Positions 8,235-15,842 of a stretch of DNA of 64,000 nucleotides are shown here, piece by piece. The notes under the pieces are model-generated. The model searched no databases. It had not been told where the DNA came from and saw only the letters and a list, made by a program, of their open reading frames with translations. The stretch comes from an uncultured Paracoccaceae bacterium (lineage in GTDB: Bacteria > Pseudomonadota > Alphaproteobacteria > Rhodobacterales > Rhodobacteraceae). The stretch is from the NCBI GenBank assembly GCA_947489705.1, contig CANLEQ010000002.1, forward strand, positions 1 through 64,000, read 5' to 3'. The position numbers and the translations under genes are program-made. Position 1 is the first letter of the stretch, and every line of letters begins with the position of its first letter.

Positions 8235-8619
8235 GCGCGGATGGCCTGTAAGCCGGATCCTGTCCCCCGGGGTCGCCCCCGGATGGATGGTCATTCATCT
8301 GGGCTCGCCGTTGCCGGCGCGCTCTAGCTGCCTACCCGGACCGCCGGGCGAAAGACGCCCTGGAATGTCGCCATCCCGCGCGGTCCCTATTCGGCATTGC
8401 TCCCGGTGGGGCTTGCCATGCGACGACCGTTGCCGGCCCCCCGGTGGGCTCTTACCCCACCGTTTCACCCTTACCGCCCGCGATGGACGGCGGTCTGTTT
8501 TCTGTGGCGCTTTCCGTCGGGTTGCCCCGCCCGGGCGTTACCCGGCACCGTTTCTTCCTGGAGTCCGGACTTTCCTCGCATGCCCTCGGGCACACGCGAC
8601 CATCCGGCCATCCGCGCGC
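8235..8619 (-). ncRNA. rnpB: RNase P RNA, bacterial class A
   Basis: Read on the minus strand, the region contains the universally conserved GAGGAAAGTCCGGACT block (about 8576-8561), the ACAGAAA element, the GGTAAGGGTGAAACGGTG / GGTAAGAGCCCACCG cruciform region and a 3' end of TTACAGGCCATCCG. The two ends pair as helix P1: 8606-8618 with 8235-8246. The length of about 385 nt fits alphaproteobacterial class A RNA. It processes the 5' ends of pre-tRNAs together with the RnpA protein. The exact ends are set from P1 pairing and could be off by a few bases. Apparent open frames inside it are not genes. Confidence 0.95.
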
Positions 8620-8627
8620 CGCATCGC

Positions 8628-9341
8628 CTAGCGCCCCGGCGCAGGCCGGTCAACGGGGAAGCGCCGCGCGAGCGCATGGGCAAGCCCCGCATCCCACGCG
8701 TCGCGCGGGCCCCGCGCCCACGGCCGATGCCGCAGCCGCAGCGCCGCGAGCAGGATCGCGGGATCCTCGGTCGCGGTATATCCCGCCGCGCGCATGTCCG
8801 CGGCGAAGCCGTCGCCGCCGTATCGTGCGGGCGGAACCGTGACGGCGAGCCCCCGGCGCGACAGCCGCGCCCAGTCGAATCGCGGCCCGGGATCGACCTT
8901 GCGGCCGGGCGCGCAATCCGAATGGCCGATCACCCGCTCGGGCGGAATGCGCCAGCGCCGCACGATCCCCGCCAGCAGCGTCTCGAGCGCGGCCATCTGC
9001 GGTTCGGGAAACGGCGAGCGTCCGTCGTTGCAAAGCTCGATCCCGATCGAGCGGGAATTGACGTCGGTGGTCTTGCCCCATGCCCCGGCCCCCGCGTGCC
9101 AGGCGCGCAGATCCTCCGGCACCATGCGGGTCGCACGACCTCTGGCATCGACGAGGTAATGCGCGGAGACCTCCGCCGCGGGATCGCAGAGCCGGTCCAG
9201 CGCCGCCTCGGCGCTCTGCATGGCGGTGAAGTGGATGATCGCCATGTCGGGTCGGACATCGCCACGTCGCGCTCCGCGATTGGGGGACGGCCTGTCGAGG
9301 ATGATCAGCGGCGCGCCGCGCGGAACGGCGCCGGGTCCCAC
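8628..9341 (-). CDS. N-acetylmuramoyl-L-alanine amidase (AmpD-like, amidase_2)
   Basis: The 237-residue protein hydrolyses the bond between N-acetylmuramic acid and the peptide stem. IIHFTAM carries the first zinc His, AWHAGAG the His near the substrate, SIGIELCND the conserved Glu region, and IGHSDCAPGRKVDPG the second zinc site and the conserved Lys. No signal peptide is seen, so a cytoplasmic muropeptide-recycling role like AmpD is likely. The frame opens at a GTG (9341) that overlaps the upstream lipoprotein gene by 37 bp; no clear ribosome-binding site supports it, so the true start may be a little downstream. Confidence 0.85.
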   Translation of the reverse strand: MGPGAVPRGAPLIILDRPSPNRGARRGDVRPDMAIIHFTAMQSAEAALDRLCDPAAEVSAHYLVDARGRATRMVPEDLRAWHAGAGAWGKTTDVNSRSIGIELCNDGRSPFPEPQMAALETLLAGIVRRWRIPPERVIGHSDCAPGRKVDPGPRFDWARLSRRGLAVTVPPARYGGDGFAADMRAAGYTATEDPAILLAALRLRHRPWARGPRDAWDAGLAHALARRFPVDRPAPGR

Positions 9342-10033
9342 CCGCAGGCAAAGCCGTCGCCGTCGGGATCGAGGTTCAGCCTGTCACGCTCCGGCCCGCC
9401 GCGATCGAGGAAGGCTTCCTGCGCCAGATCGGGCGACGGATAGCGCGCGCAGGCCCGGGCCGAGCGGCTGTCGCGTGCGATACCGCCGCGCCGGTAGATC
9501 TGTTCGCCCACCGCGTTGCCGGTCCCGAGCGCGTAGGCCACGATGTTCGGACCGTCATTGCCGCGCCGGGTGGGAACGGCGGTGGGCGGGATCACGCGAT
9601 AGGCCTGCGCCTGGCGTTGAAGTCGCTCCGCGTCCGATTCGATGCTTTCGCGCGCCGAGACGGCCTCGAAGCTCTGCTCGTCCGAAATGCCGGGATTGTT
9701 GACGTCGACCGGCCCCGAGGGCCGTGTCGTCGACAGGGGCTCGCCCGCGCCGATGGGCTGCGTCGCTGGCAATCCGCCGCCGCCCGTGGGCAATCCCGCG
9801 GCACCGAGTTCCTCGGCCGAGATCGCGGGATTCGCGGGCACGCCCTCGGCCGGACCGAACCCGCCTTCGCGCGCCGAGCGGGCCGCCTCGTAGGACTGAT
9901 AGTCATCGAAGCCCACGCCCGACCCGATATCGACCGGCCCCCCGTCGAAGGTTCCGTCGGAATAGCGCGGCGCAGGACCACAGGCGGCGAGCAATCCTAG
10001 CGAGAGGCAGGCATATCTCCACATCGGTGTCAT
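9305..10033 (-). CDS. Lipoprotein with C-terminal Excalibur calcium-binding domain
   Basis: The 242-residue protein has a lipoprotein signal peptide ending at the lipobox LAAC (CLSLGLLAACGP), so it should be lipid-anchored. A long, low-complexity Pro/Gly/Ala-rich region follows (about 30-140). The C-terminus has the Excalibur pattern: ACARYPSPDLAQEAFLDRGG, then LDPDGDGFACGWDPAPFR, where DPDGDG is the calcium loop and the cysteines likely form a disulfide. An AAGGA site precedes the ATG at 10033. The domain is seen in extracellular proteins; the biological role of this one is unknown. Confidence 0.8.
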   Translation of the reverse strand: MTPMWRYACLSLGLLAACGPAPRYSDGTFDGGPVDIGSGVGFDDYQSYEAARSAREGGFGPAEGVPANPAISAEELGAAGLPTGGGGLPATQPIGAGEPLSTTRPSGPVDVNNPGISDEQSFEAVSARESIESDAERLQRQAQAYRVIPPTAVPTRRGNDGPNIVAYALGTGNAVGEQIYRRGGIARDSRSARACARYPSPDLAQEAFLDRGGPERDRLNLDPDGDGFACGWDPAPFRAARR

Positions 10034-10059
10034 GTTCCTTCGACCATCCGGCCGACAGC

Positions 10060-11541
10060 CTACCACCAACGTGCGGGCTTTGCCACAAATCCGGCTGCCT
10101 GCTCGAGCGCATAGGCCACGTTGAGCAGATCGCCCTCTTCCCAGGGCCGACCGATCAGCTGCAGCCCGAGCGGCAGGCCCTTGCTGTCCTGCCCGGTCGG
10201 CACGCTGATCCCCGGCAGACCGGCGAGGTTCACGGTCACCGTGAAGACGTCGTTGAGATACATCTCGACCGGGTCCTTGCCGGCGACCTCGCCCAGACCG
10301 AAGGCCGCGGAGGGCGTCGCCGGGGTCAGGATTGCGTCGACCCCTTGCGCGAAGACATCGTCGAAATTGCGCTTGATGAGCGTGCGGACCTTGCGGGCGC
10401 GGTTGTAATAGGCGTCGTAGAACCCGGCGCTCAGCACGTAGGTGCCCACCATGATGCGGCGCTTGACCTCGTCGCCGAACCCTTCGGCGCGGGTCTTCTC
10501 GTAGAGTTCGAGGATGCCGTCGCCCTGGTCGAGCTTGGCACGATGGCCGAACCGCACGCCGTCGTAGCGTGCGAGGTTCGACGACGCCTCGGCCGGTGCG
10601 ATGACGTAATAGGCGGGCAGCGCGTATTTCGTATGCGGCAGGCTCACGTCGACAACCTTCGCGCCCGCATCCTCGAGCATCTCGCGCCCGCGGGACCAGA
10701 GCGCGTCGATCTCGTCGGACATGCCGTCCATACGGTATTCGCGCGGCAGGCCGATGGTCTTGCCCTTGATGTCGCCGGTCAGCGCCGCCTCGAAATCCGG
10801 CACGGCCAGATCGGCGCTGGTGCTGTCGAGCGGATCGTGGCCCGCCATGGCCCGCAGCAGGATCGCCGCGTCGCGCACGTCCTTGGTCATCGGCCCCGCC
10901 TGGTCGAGGCTCGACGCGAAAGCCACGATGCCCCAGCGCGAGCATCGCCCGTAGGTCGGCTTGAGCCCGGTGATCCCGGTGAAGGCCGCCGGCTGCCGGA
11001 TCGAGCCGCCGGTATCCGTGCCCGTCGCCGCAAGGCAGAGATCGGCCGCCACGGCCGCGGAGGACCCGCCCGAGGAGCCGCCGGGCGTCAGATCCCGGTC
11101 ATCGACCTTCCAGGGGTTGACCGCATTGCCGTAGACGCTCGTCTCGTTGGAGGAGCCCATCGCGAACTCGTCCATGTTGAGCTTGCCCAGCATGACCGCG
11201 CCGCTTTCCCAGAGCTGCCGGGTGACGGTGGATTCGTATTCGGGTTTGAACCCTTCGAGGATGCGGCTGCCGGCCTGGCTGTCGACGCCGCGCGTGCAGA
11301 AGAGGTCCTTGATCCCCAGCGGCACACCGCAAAGCGCGGGCGCGCCGCCCTGCTTCAGCCGATCGTCGGCGGCCTCGGCCATCCGCATGGCGAGATCGGG
11401 GGTATGGTGCACATAGGCGTTGAGCGCGCCGGCCGCGTCGATCGCCGCGAGGCAATCCTCGGTCAATTGACGGCTCGTCACCTCGCCCTGGCGCAGGCGG
11501 GTGCGCGCCTCGGATATCGTGAGGGTGTTCAGGTCGGACAT
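10060..11541 (-). CDS. gatA: Asp/Glu-tRNA(Asn/Gln) amidotransferase subunit A
   Basis: The 493-residue subunit is the glutaminase of the GatCAB complex, which turns Glu-tRNA(Gln) or Asp-tRNA(Asn) into the amidated form. The amidase signature is complete: Lys in PLGIKDLF, the Gly/Ser-rich loop [15 protein letters not shown] with the catalytic serines, and [15 protein letters not shown]. The start at 11541 gives [16 protein letters not shown], the usual N-terminus. It lies 4 bp after gatC, so the two are coupled. gatB is not in the window, which is common. Confidence 0.95.
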   Translation of the reverse strand: MSDLNTLTISEARTRLRQGEVTSRQLTEDCLAAIDAAGALNAYVHHTPDLAMRMAEAADDRLKQGGAPALCGVPLGIKDLFCTRGVDSQAGSRILEGFKPEYESTVTRQLWESGAVMLGKLNMDEFAMGSSNETSVYGNAVNPWKVDDRDLTPGGSSGGSSAAVAADLCLAATGTDTGGSIRQPAAFTGITGLKPTYGRCSRWGIVAFASSLDQAGPMTKDVRDAAILLRAMAGHDPLDSTSADLAVPDFEAALTGDIKGKTIGLPREYRMDGMSDEIDALWSRGREMLEDAGAKVVDVSLPHTKYALPAYYVIAPAEASSNLARYDGVRFGHRAKLDQGDGILELYEKTRAEGFGDEVKRRIMVGTYVLSAGFYDAYYNRARKVRTLIKRNFDDVFAQGVDAILTPATPSAAFGLGEVAGKDPVEMYLNDVFTVTVNLAGLPGISVPTGQDSKGLPLGLQLIGRPWEEGDLLNVAYALEQAAGFVAKPARWW

Positions 11542-11545
11542 GGGT

Positions 11546-11833
11546 CTACTCCACCACCTTCGGGACGGCGAAGAAGCCCTCGCGCGCGTCTGGCGCATTC
11601 GACAGCACGCGCCACTGCTGGTCGCCCTCGGTCACCACGTCCTCGCGGCGCTTCAGGCGCTGCGGCGTGACGCTCACCATCGGTTCCACGCCAGCGACAT
11701 CGACTTCGTTCAACTGCTCGATGAAGCCGAGGATGGTGTTGAACTCGCCCGCCAGCGCGTCGAGATCGGCGGGCGCGACACGGATACGCGCGAGCTTGGC
11801 CACGCGGGCGGCGGTGTCTTTGTCGATGGACAT
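11546..11833 (-). CDS. gatC: Asp/Glu-tRNA(Asn/Gln) amidotransferase subunit C
   Basis: The protein has 95 residues, the normal GatC length. It starts [17 protein letters not shown], has the [19 protein letters not shown] helix and ends with [12 protein letters not shown], all typical. GatC wraps around GatA and GatB and stabilises the complex. It directly precedes gatA. Confidence 0.95.
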   Translation of the reverse strand: MSIDKDTAARVAKLARIRVAPADLDALAGEFNTILGFIEQLNEVDVAGVEPMVSVTPQRLKRREDVVTEGDQQWRVLSNAPDAREGFFAVPKVVE

Positions 11834-11873
11834 GTCGGGGCACCTGTCGGCTGATCGATCTACCCGCCCGCTC

Positions 11874-12524
11874 CTATCCGCGTTGGGGACCCCTTTCAAC
11901 CCGGTCGCGGCGCGACACGGTGATCATCCAGCCCAGCATGACCGCGTTGAGCAGGTGCCAGACGAAATGCGTGCCCAGCGGCACGGTGGAACAGACCCGC
12001 AGGTCGATCGACCGGAAAATCAGCGACAGCGTCAGCAAGGCGGCGCCGATCGCGAGACCGCCGGCAACCTGGGGCCGCCTTCCCCGCAGCGCGACCGCGT
12101 ATCCCACGATGGCGAGCGGCACCGGCCAGTACATCGCCGAGATGTCGAAGCCCGGCAGCAGACCGAAGACCCGCGCACCGAGCGGCAGATACGCCGCGAA
12201 GGCCAGCGTGCCGAGCCCGGCGACCGGCCGGGACCACCCCAGATACCGCCGGTTCGCCGTAAAGACATAGACCAGGATGAAGATCCCGATCGGAACCGTG
12301 TCGGCCAGCGCCGCCCAGCTCTGCGCATGCGTGTGAAAGAGCCACGAGCCGACCCCGATCGCGCCCAGAAGGATGCAGAGCACGGCCTCGATCCCGCGGC
12401 TTCGCGGCCAGAGCCAGAACGCCACAGCCACGAAGGCGACATTCGTCAGCGCGTTGACCGGCTCCGCCCAGTAGGCCGCGCCGACGCGCTCGCAATAAAG
12501 GTCTATCGGGGCGGTCCATTCCAT
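11874..12524 (-). CDS. Ceramidase-like (CREST superfamily) membrane hydrolase
   Basis: The 216-residue protein has about seven membrane helices. The family motifs are present: AEPVNALTNVAF (conserved Glu and Asn, about residues 20-31), GVGSWLFHTHAQSWAALADT (first His/Asp group, about 57-76) and GTHFVWHLLNA near the C-terminus (two further His). In alkaline ceramidases these His and Asp residues bind the catalytic zinc. Bacterial members sit in organisms that do not always make ceramide, so the true amide substrate is open. The ATG at 12524 follows the MOSC gene by 90 bp and the stop lies 40 bp before gatC. Confidence 0.75.
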   Translation of the reverse strand: MEWTAPIDLYCERVGAAYWAEPVNALTNVAFVAVAFWLWPRSRGIEAVLCILLGAIGVGSWLFHTHAQSWAALADTVPIGIFILVYVFTANRRYLGWSRPVAGLGTLAFAAYLPLGARVFGLLPGFDISAMYWPVPLAIVGYAVALRGRRPQVAGGLAIGAALLTLSLIFRSIDLRVCSTVPLGTHFVWHLLNAVMLGWMITVSRRDRVERGPQRG

Positions 12525-12614
12525 GCGCGGTATGTCACCCGGCCCGGCGATGCAGGCAAGTGCGCGCGCTTGCGCCCAATCGTCGCTTGGCCGCCCGGCC
12601 CCCGCGCCGCGCGA

Positions 12615-13082
12615 TCAGCCGGGCACGACCGCGTCGCCCAGCGCCAGCCGCCCCGGATCCAGCACGCTGGCATAGAACCCGCCGTGACCGCGGATCGCCG
12701 AATACCCGCCCGGCCCGAACGTTTCTTCCATCCGCGAACAGGGCGGGCACGGCCCTTCGATCCGGAGAAGAGCCGTGCCGATCCGGACCCGCTCCTTGCG
12801 CAGGGCGGCAAGATTGAGGCCCGACACCACGATATTGCGGCGCAGGAGATCGGGCGGCACCGCGTCGCGGCGCAGGAATGCCGCGATCACCGCAAGATGC
12901 TCGTCCTGAAGGAGCGTGACGGCGCGCTTGCCCGCCCGCCCGTGATCGCCGACGAGGCCGTCTGCGTCGATCGTCGCCTCGTCCCGTGCGACCAGCGTGG
13001 CGCGACGCCCGGGGCGCAGGCCGATCCACGCGATCCGGCCGGTTCCGGCGTGGCGTTCCATCATTTCTCGCAGACCGATCAT
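12615..13082 (-). CDS. MOSC domain-containing protein
   Basis: The 155-residue protein is essentially a single MOSC domain: GLVGDHGRAGKRAVTLLQDEHL, RRNIVVSGLNLAALR, then the conserved Cys block PCPPCSRM and GHGGFYASVL. MOSC domains bind or transfer sulfur/molybdenum cofactor species, as in the C-terminus of molybdenum cofactor sulfurase and YiiM/mARC proteins. There is no pyridoxal-phosphate or ferredoxin partner domain, so it resembles the small stand-alone YiiM-like proteins. No molybdenum genes are nearby. Confidence 0.82.
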   Translation of the reverse strand: MIGLREMMERHAGTGRIAWIGLRPGRRATLVARDEATIDADGLVGDHGRAGKRAVTLLQDEHLAVIAAFLRRDAVPPDLLRRNIVVSGLNLAALRKERVRIGTALLRIEGPCPPCSRMEETFGPGGYSAIRGHGGFYASVLDPGRLALGDAVVPG

Positions 13083-13302
13083 CGGGGCATCCGCGTTGAA
13101 TTTCCGGGCACGGCCCTAGATCCTTTCCAGATAGCACGGAACACCCGAGGGTCCCACACCCGGCCGTCGCAGACCCCCGAGGGTACGTCCGCGACCGCTC
13201 CCGCCCCATCGCCGAACAGGAGCGGGGGCGCGGCGCGGGCCAAAGCCGCAGCGGGCGATGCGGCCCGAAAGGAGCCCTCACGTCGGAACGAGGAGACCAG
13301 AC

Positions 13303-14136
13303 ATGCCGAGACTTCCCGATGCACAGCGCCTTCACGTGGGGGATATCACCGTCACCATGCTGAGCGACGGGCCCCTGCCGCTCGGGCTCGACAATCTCGA
13401 AGGAATCGACGCGCCGGGATATGTGCGCCTGATGAAGGAGCGCCACATCGATCCCGAAACCTGGCGGTCGGGCCTCAATGCCTTCGTCATCGAAACGGGC
13501 AGCAGGACGATCCTCGTCGATGCGGGCGTTGCCGGCAACATGGGCCCCGAGACGGGCCGCGTGCCGGACAATCTCAGGGCCGCGGGCTTCGTCCCGGACG
13601 ATATCGACACCGTCTACGTCACCCATATGCACGGCGATCACATCGCCGGCCTGACGGGCGAGGACAGCGCCGTCTTCGGCCGCGCCGCGCTGAAGGTGCA
13701 TGCGGACGATCATGCCCATTTCACCGACGAGGCCAATGCCGGCGACACGTCGCGGGCGGTGCTCGACGCCTATGGCGACAGGCTCGAGACCTACGGCGAC
13801 GCGGAGGAGATCGCGCCGGGGCTGCGCAGCCTTCACCTGCCCGGCCACACGCCCGGCCATTCGGGCCTCGAGATCGCGTCGGGCGATGCGACGCTGCTGT
13901 TGTTGACCGACATCGTGCATATCGCGCCGGTCCAGCTTGCCAATCCAGACGTCGGCACCGGGTTCGACGTCGATATCGACATGGCCCGCGCGACGCGCAA
14001 GCGGATGCTCGACCGGGTGGCGTCCGATGCGACGCCGATCCTCGGCAGTCACATCACCTTTCCGGGTGCGGGCGTCATCGAACGGGCCACCGAAGGGTTC
14101 CGGTTCGTTCCCCTGCCCTACACTCACGATACCTGA
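13303..14136 (+). CDS. MBL-fold metallo-hydrolase (lactonase/quorum-quenching-like subgroup)
   Basis: The 277-residue cytoplasmic protein has the motif HMHGDH (H108, H110, D112, H113), HLPGHTPGHSG providing the next His, LLTDIVH the bridging Asp and GSHITFPG the last His. This full set of two-zinc ligands matches the branch that includes AHL-lactonase-like and AidB-like enzymes. An AGGAG site 7 bases before the ATG at 13303 fixes the start; a longer reading of the frame has no such site. The substrate cannot be read from the sequence. It is followed after 39 bp by the pyrophosphatase-like gene. Confidence 0.82.
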   Translation: MPRLPDAQRLHVGDITVTMLSDGPLPLGLDNLEGIDAPGYVRLMKERHIDPETWRSGLNAFVIETGSRTILVDAGVAGNMGPETGRVPDNLRAAGFVPDDIDTVYVTHMHGDHIAGLTGEDSAVFGRAALKVHADDHAHFTDEANAGDTSRAVLDAYGDRLETYGDAEEIAPGLRSLHLPGHTPGHSGLEIASGDATLLLLTDIVHIAPVQLANPDVGTGFDVDIDMARATRKRMLDRVASDATPILGSHITFPGAGVIERATEGFRFVPLPYTHDT

Positions 14137-14175
14137 ACACGGGTCCGGAACAGGGCCGCAACGGAGGATCGCCGC

Positions 14176-14709
14176 ATGTTCCTGAACGCTCTCTCGACCG
14201 TCAGCCCCCGCACGCAGGACGGCGCCGTCAACGTCTTCGTGGAAACGCCGAAGGACAGCCCGCACAAATACGACGTGGACGAGAGCGGCCTTTTCCGGAT
14301 CGCGATCGAATTGCCCGAGGGGCAGCGCTTTCCGTTCAGCTTCGGGTTCGTCCCCAACACGAAAGCGCCCGACGGCGATGCGCTCGACATCGTGCTGGTC
14401 ACCGCGGGCAGCGTGCCCGCCGGCGCGCTGATCGAGGCGCGCCTGATCGGCGTGCTCAAGATGGAGAACGACGAAGGGGGGCGGATGGCGCGCAACGACC
14501 GGGTCGTCGCGGTCGCTAACATGTCGCGCATCTTCGCGAACGTGCAGACGCTCAGCGACATGCGCGAAGGGTTCGCGTGGGATATCGAACTCTTCTTTCA
14601 CGACTACAACCGCATGATCGGTCGGCCGTTCGAGATCGTCGGGCGCGGCGAACGCGACGACGCCTACGCGATGCTCGAAGAGGCGGAGAAGGCGGCCCGC
14701 GACGGGTAA
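14176..14709 (+). CDS. Divergent family I inorganic pyrophosphatase-like protein
   Basis: The 177-residue protein aligns with soluble family I pyrophosphatase: VFVETPKDSPHKYDVDE (first Glu and Lys), FPFSFGFVPNTKAPDGDALDI (metal-binding DGDxxD) and LIGVLKMENDEGG. Several canonical residues differ: the KYE triad reads KYD, the Arg that follows the first strand is not apparent, the late Lys-x-Asp-Lys positions carry Arg/Asn and the C-terminal Tyr-Lys pair reads Tyr-Asn. The fold is convincing but catalytic efficiency or substrate may differ from the housekeeping enzyme. It may be co-transcribed with the metallo-hydrolase upstream. Confidence 0.72.
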   Translation: MFLNALSTVSPRTQDGAVNVFVETPKDSPHKYDVDESGLFRIAIELPEGQRFPFSFGFVPNTKAPDGDALDIVLVTAGSVPAGALIEARLIGVLKMENDEGGRMARNDRVVAVANMSRIFANVQTLSDMREGFAWDIELFFHDYNRMIGRPFEIVGRGERDDAYAMLEEAEKAARDG

Positions 14710-14728
14710 GCCGTGTTTCGCGCGGAAG

Positions 14729-14755
14729 GCCCCGGCGACGTCAGAACGCCGGGGC
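14729..14755. terminator. GC hairpin between convergent genes
   Basis: A 9-bp stem (GCCCCGGCG with CGCCGGGGC) and a 9-base loop 19 bp after the pyrophosphatase-like stop and ahead of the convergent VPLPA-CTERM gene. There is no T-run, so it may act as a weak or Rho-assisted terminator or an mRNA 3'-end protector. Confidence 0.5.
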
Positions 14756-14787
14756 GCGATCCACGCGGGCGCGGGCCGGATGCCCGA

Positions 14788-15423
14788 TCAGGCGCTTCTG
14801 CGCCGGCGCCGCACGAGGCCGAGCGCTCCGAGCCCAGCCATCAGGAGCGGCAATCCGGCGGGCAGCGGCACGGGCGAGATCGCGGGCCCGTTGACGATGG
14901 TATCGGAGCTGGGATTGATGCCGTCGATCGAGATGACATGCAGCCCGAAGCTCAGCGTGCCCGCGTCGAGCGCGGCGAGGACGCTCGAAAAGTCGAACCC
15001 GTCGTTCAGCCCGAAGGTCAGCGCGAGCGTATCGCCGTCGCCGATCGTCGGACCCTCGTCGCCATTCGCCTGGAACCTGAATTCGTCGTAGCTGCCGTTG
15101 GATTGCGGCAGTTTGGCCTGCCCCTTCGGGACGCGGAAATCGGTGCCGATTCCGCCGATGACCGGGTTGGCAGCCAGAATTCCGGTCGAATCCTCGATGC
15201 CGACGAAGCGCGAGCGCGGCGTGTAGGGATCGTTCGCATCGAAGGCGTCGTTCATGATGCTGAAGATCACGTCGTTGCCCAGTTCGCTCACATCGAGCGT
15301 GAACTGCCCGGCCACGAGGCTTCCGCCGCCGCCCGCATTCAAGTCTTCGAACCCGTAGCTCAGGGCGGATGCGCCGGTCGCGCTCAGGGCGAAAATAGCG
15401 CCCGCAATCATCACCTTTTTCAT
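14788..15423 (-). CDS. Secreted VPLPA-CTERM sorting-domain protein
   Basis: The 211-residue protein has a Sec signal peptide (MKKVMIAGAIFALSATGASA), a Gly/Asp-rich beta-type extracellular body, and a C-terminal tail VPLPAGLPLLMAGLGALGLV followed by RRRRRSA. That tail is the VPLPA-CTERM signal processed in Rhodobacterales by a dedicated exosortase: motif, membrane helix, basic cluster. The body has a Ser/Asn-rich middle and the family of the ectodomain is unknown. No exosortase is encoded in this window. A GAGG site precedes the start. Confidence 0.82.
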   Translation of the reverse strand: MKKVMIAGAIFALSATGASALSYGFEDLNAGGGGSLVAGQFTLDVSELGNDVIFSIMNDAFDANDPYTPRSRFVGIEDSTGILAANPVIGGIGTDFRVPKGQAKLPQSNGSYDEFRFQANGDEGPTIGDGDTLALTFGLNDGFDFSSVLAALDAGTLSFGLHVISIDGINPSSDTIVNGPAISPVPLPAGLPLLMAGLGALGLVRRRRRSA

Positions 15424-15842
15424 GACGTCCTCACAGTAACCAATTAACGGATCCGACCACCGAACCCCGGCCGCCGGATTAGCATGTCGACGCGGTCTTC
15501 AATCGGCTGAATTCAGTCACGACAGTTGCTTGACGGGCCAGCACCCGGCATGACAGCGCCGCCGGTCCCGCAAATCGAACCAAAGCAATTACTTAACGTC
15601 ACGCGCCGGCATTAATCACATTTTCGGAATCTTCGAAGTCACGACGCGCGCCTGCAACCAAAGCGCGTAAAGCACTGGTAGCACTTGATCTTCGCGGTTG
15701 TACGCGGCGTACGGACGGTCACGAGTGATTCGCAGATGCGGCGCCGCGCCGATCCCGGCCCGGCGCAGCGCGATGCACAGCGCTTGCAAGTGACGCGTTC
15801 CGGCGATCTGTTGGAACAACGCAATCGACGAGGAGCCGCCCC
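15424..15842. promoter_or_regulatory. 419-bp divergent intergenic region
   Basis: This gap separates the start of the VPLPA-CTERM gene (minus) from ggt (plus). It must hold both promoters, but I see no convincing -35/-10 pair. Notable elements are a 13-bp inverted repeat GTACGCGGCGTAC at 15700-15712, a relatively AT-rich stretch at about 15585-15640, and the ggt ribosome-binding site AGGAG at 15831-15835. The short open frames inside it have no ribosome-binding site and look like chance. Confidence 0.4.

Noticed and set aside
8471-8692. Short open frames inside the RNase P RNA region
   Set aside because: They coincide with conserved RNase P RNA helices and have no ribosome-binding sites.
9724-11670. 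Open frame of 648 codons opposite gatA
   Set aside because: Antisense to a clear gatA; low-complexity product typical of GC-rich shadow frames.
11667-14519. Open frame of 950 codons on the plus strand
   Set aside because: It crosses gatC, the ceramidase-like gene, the MOSC gene and the metallo-hydrolase in non-coding registers; composition is Arg/Pro-rich and start signals are lacking.
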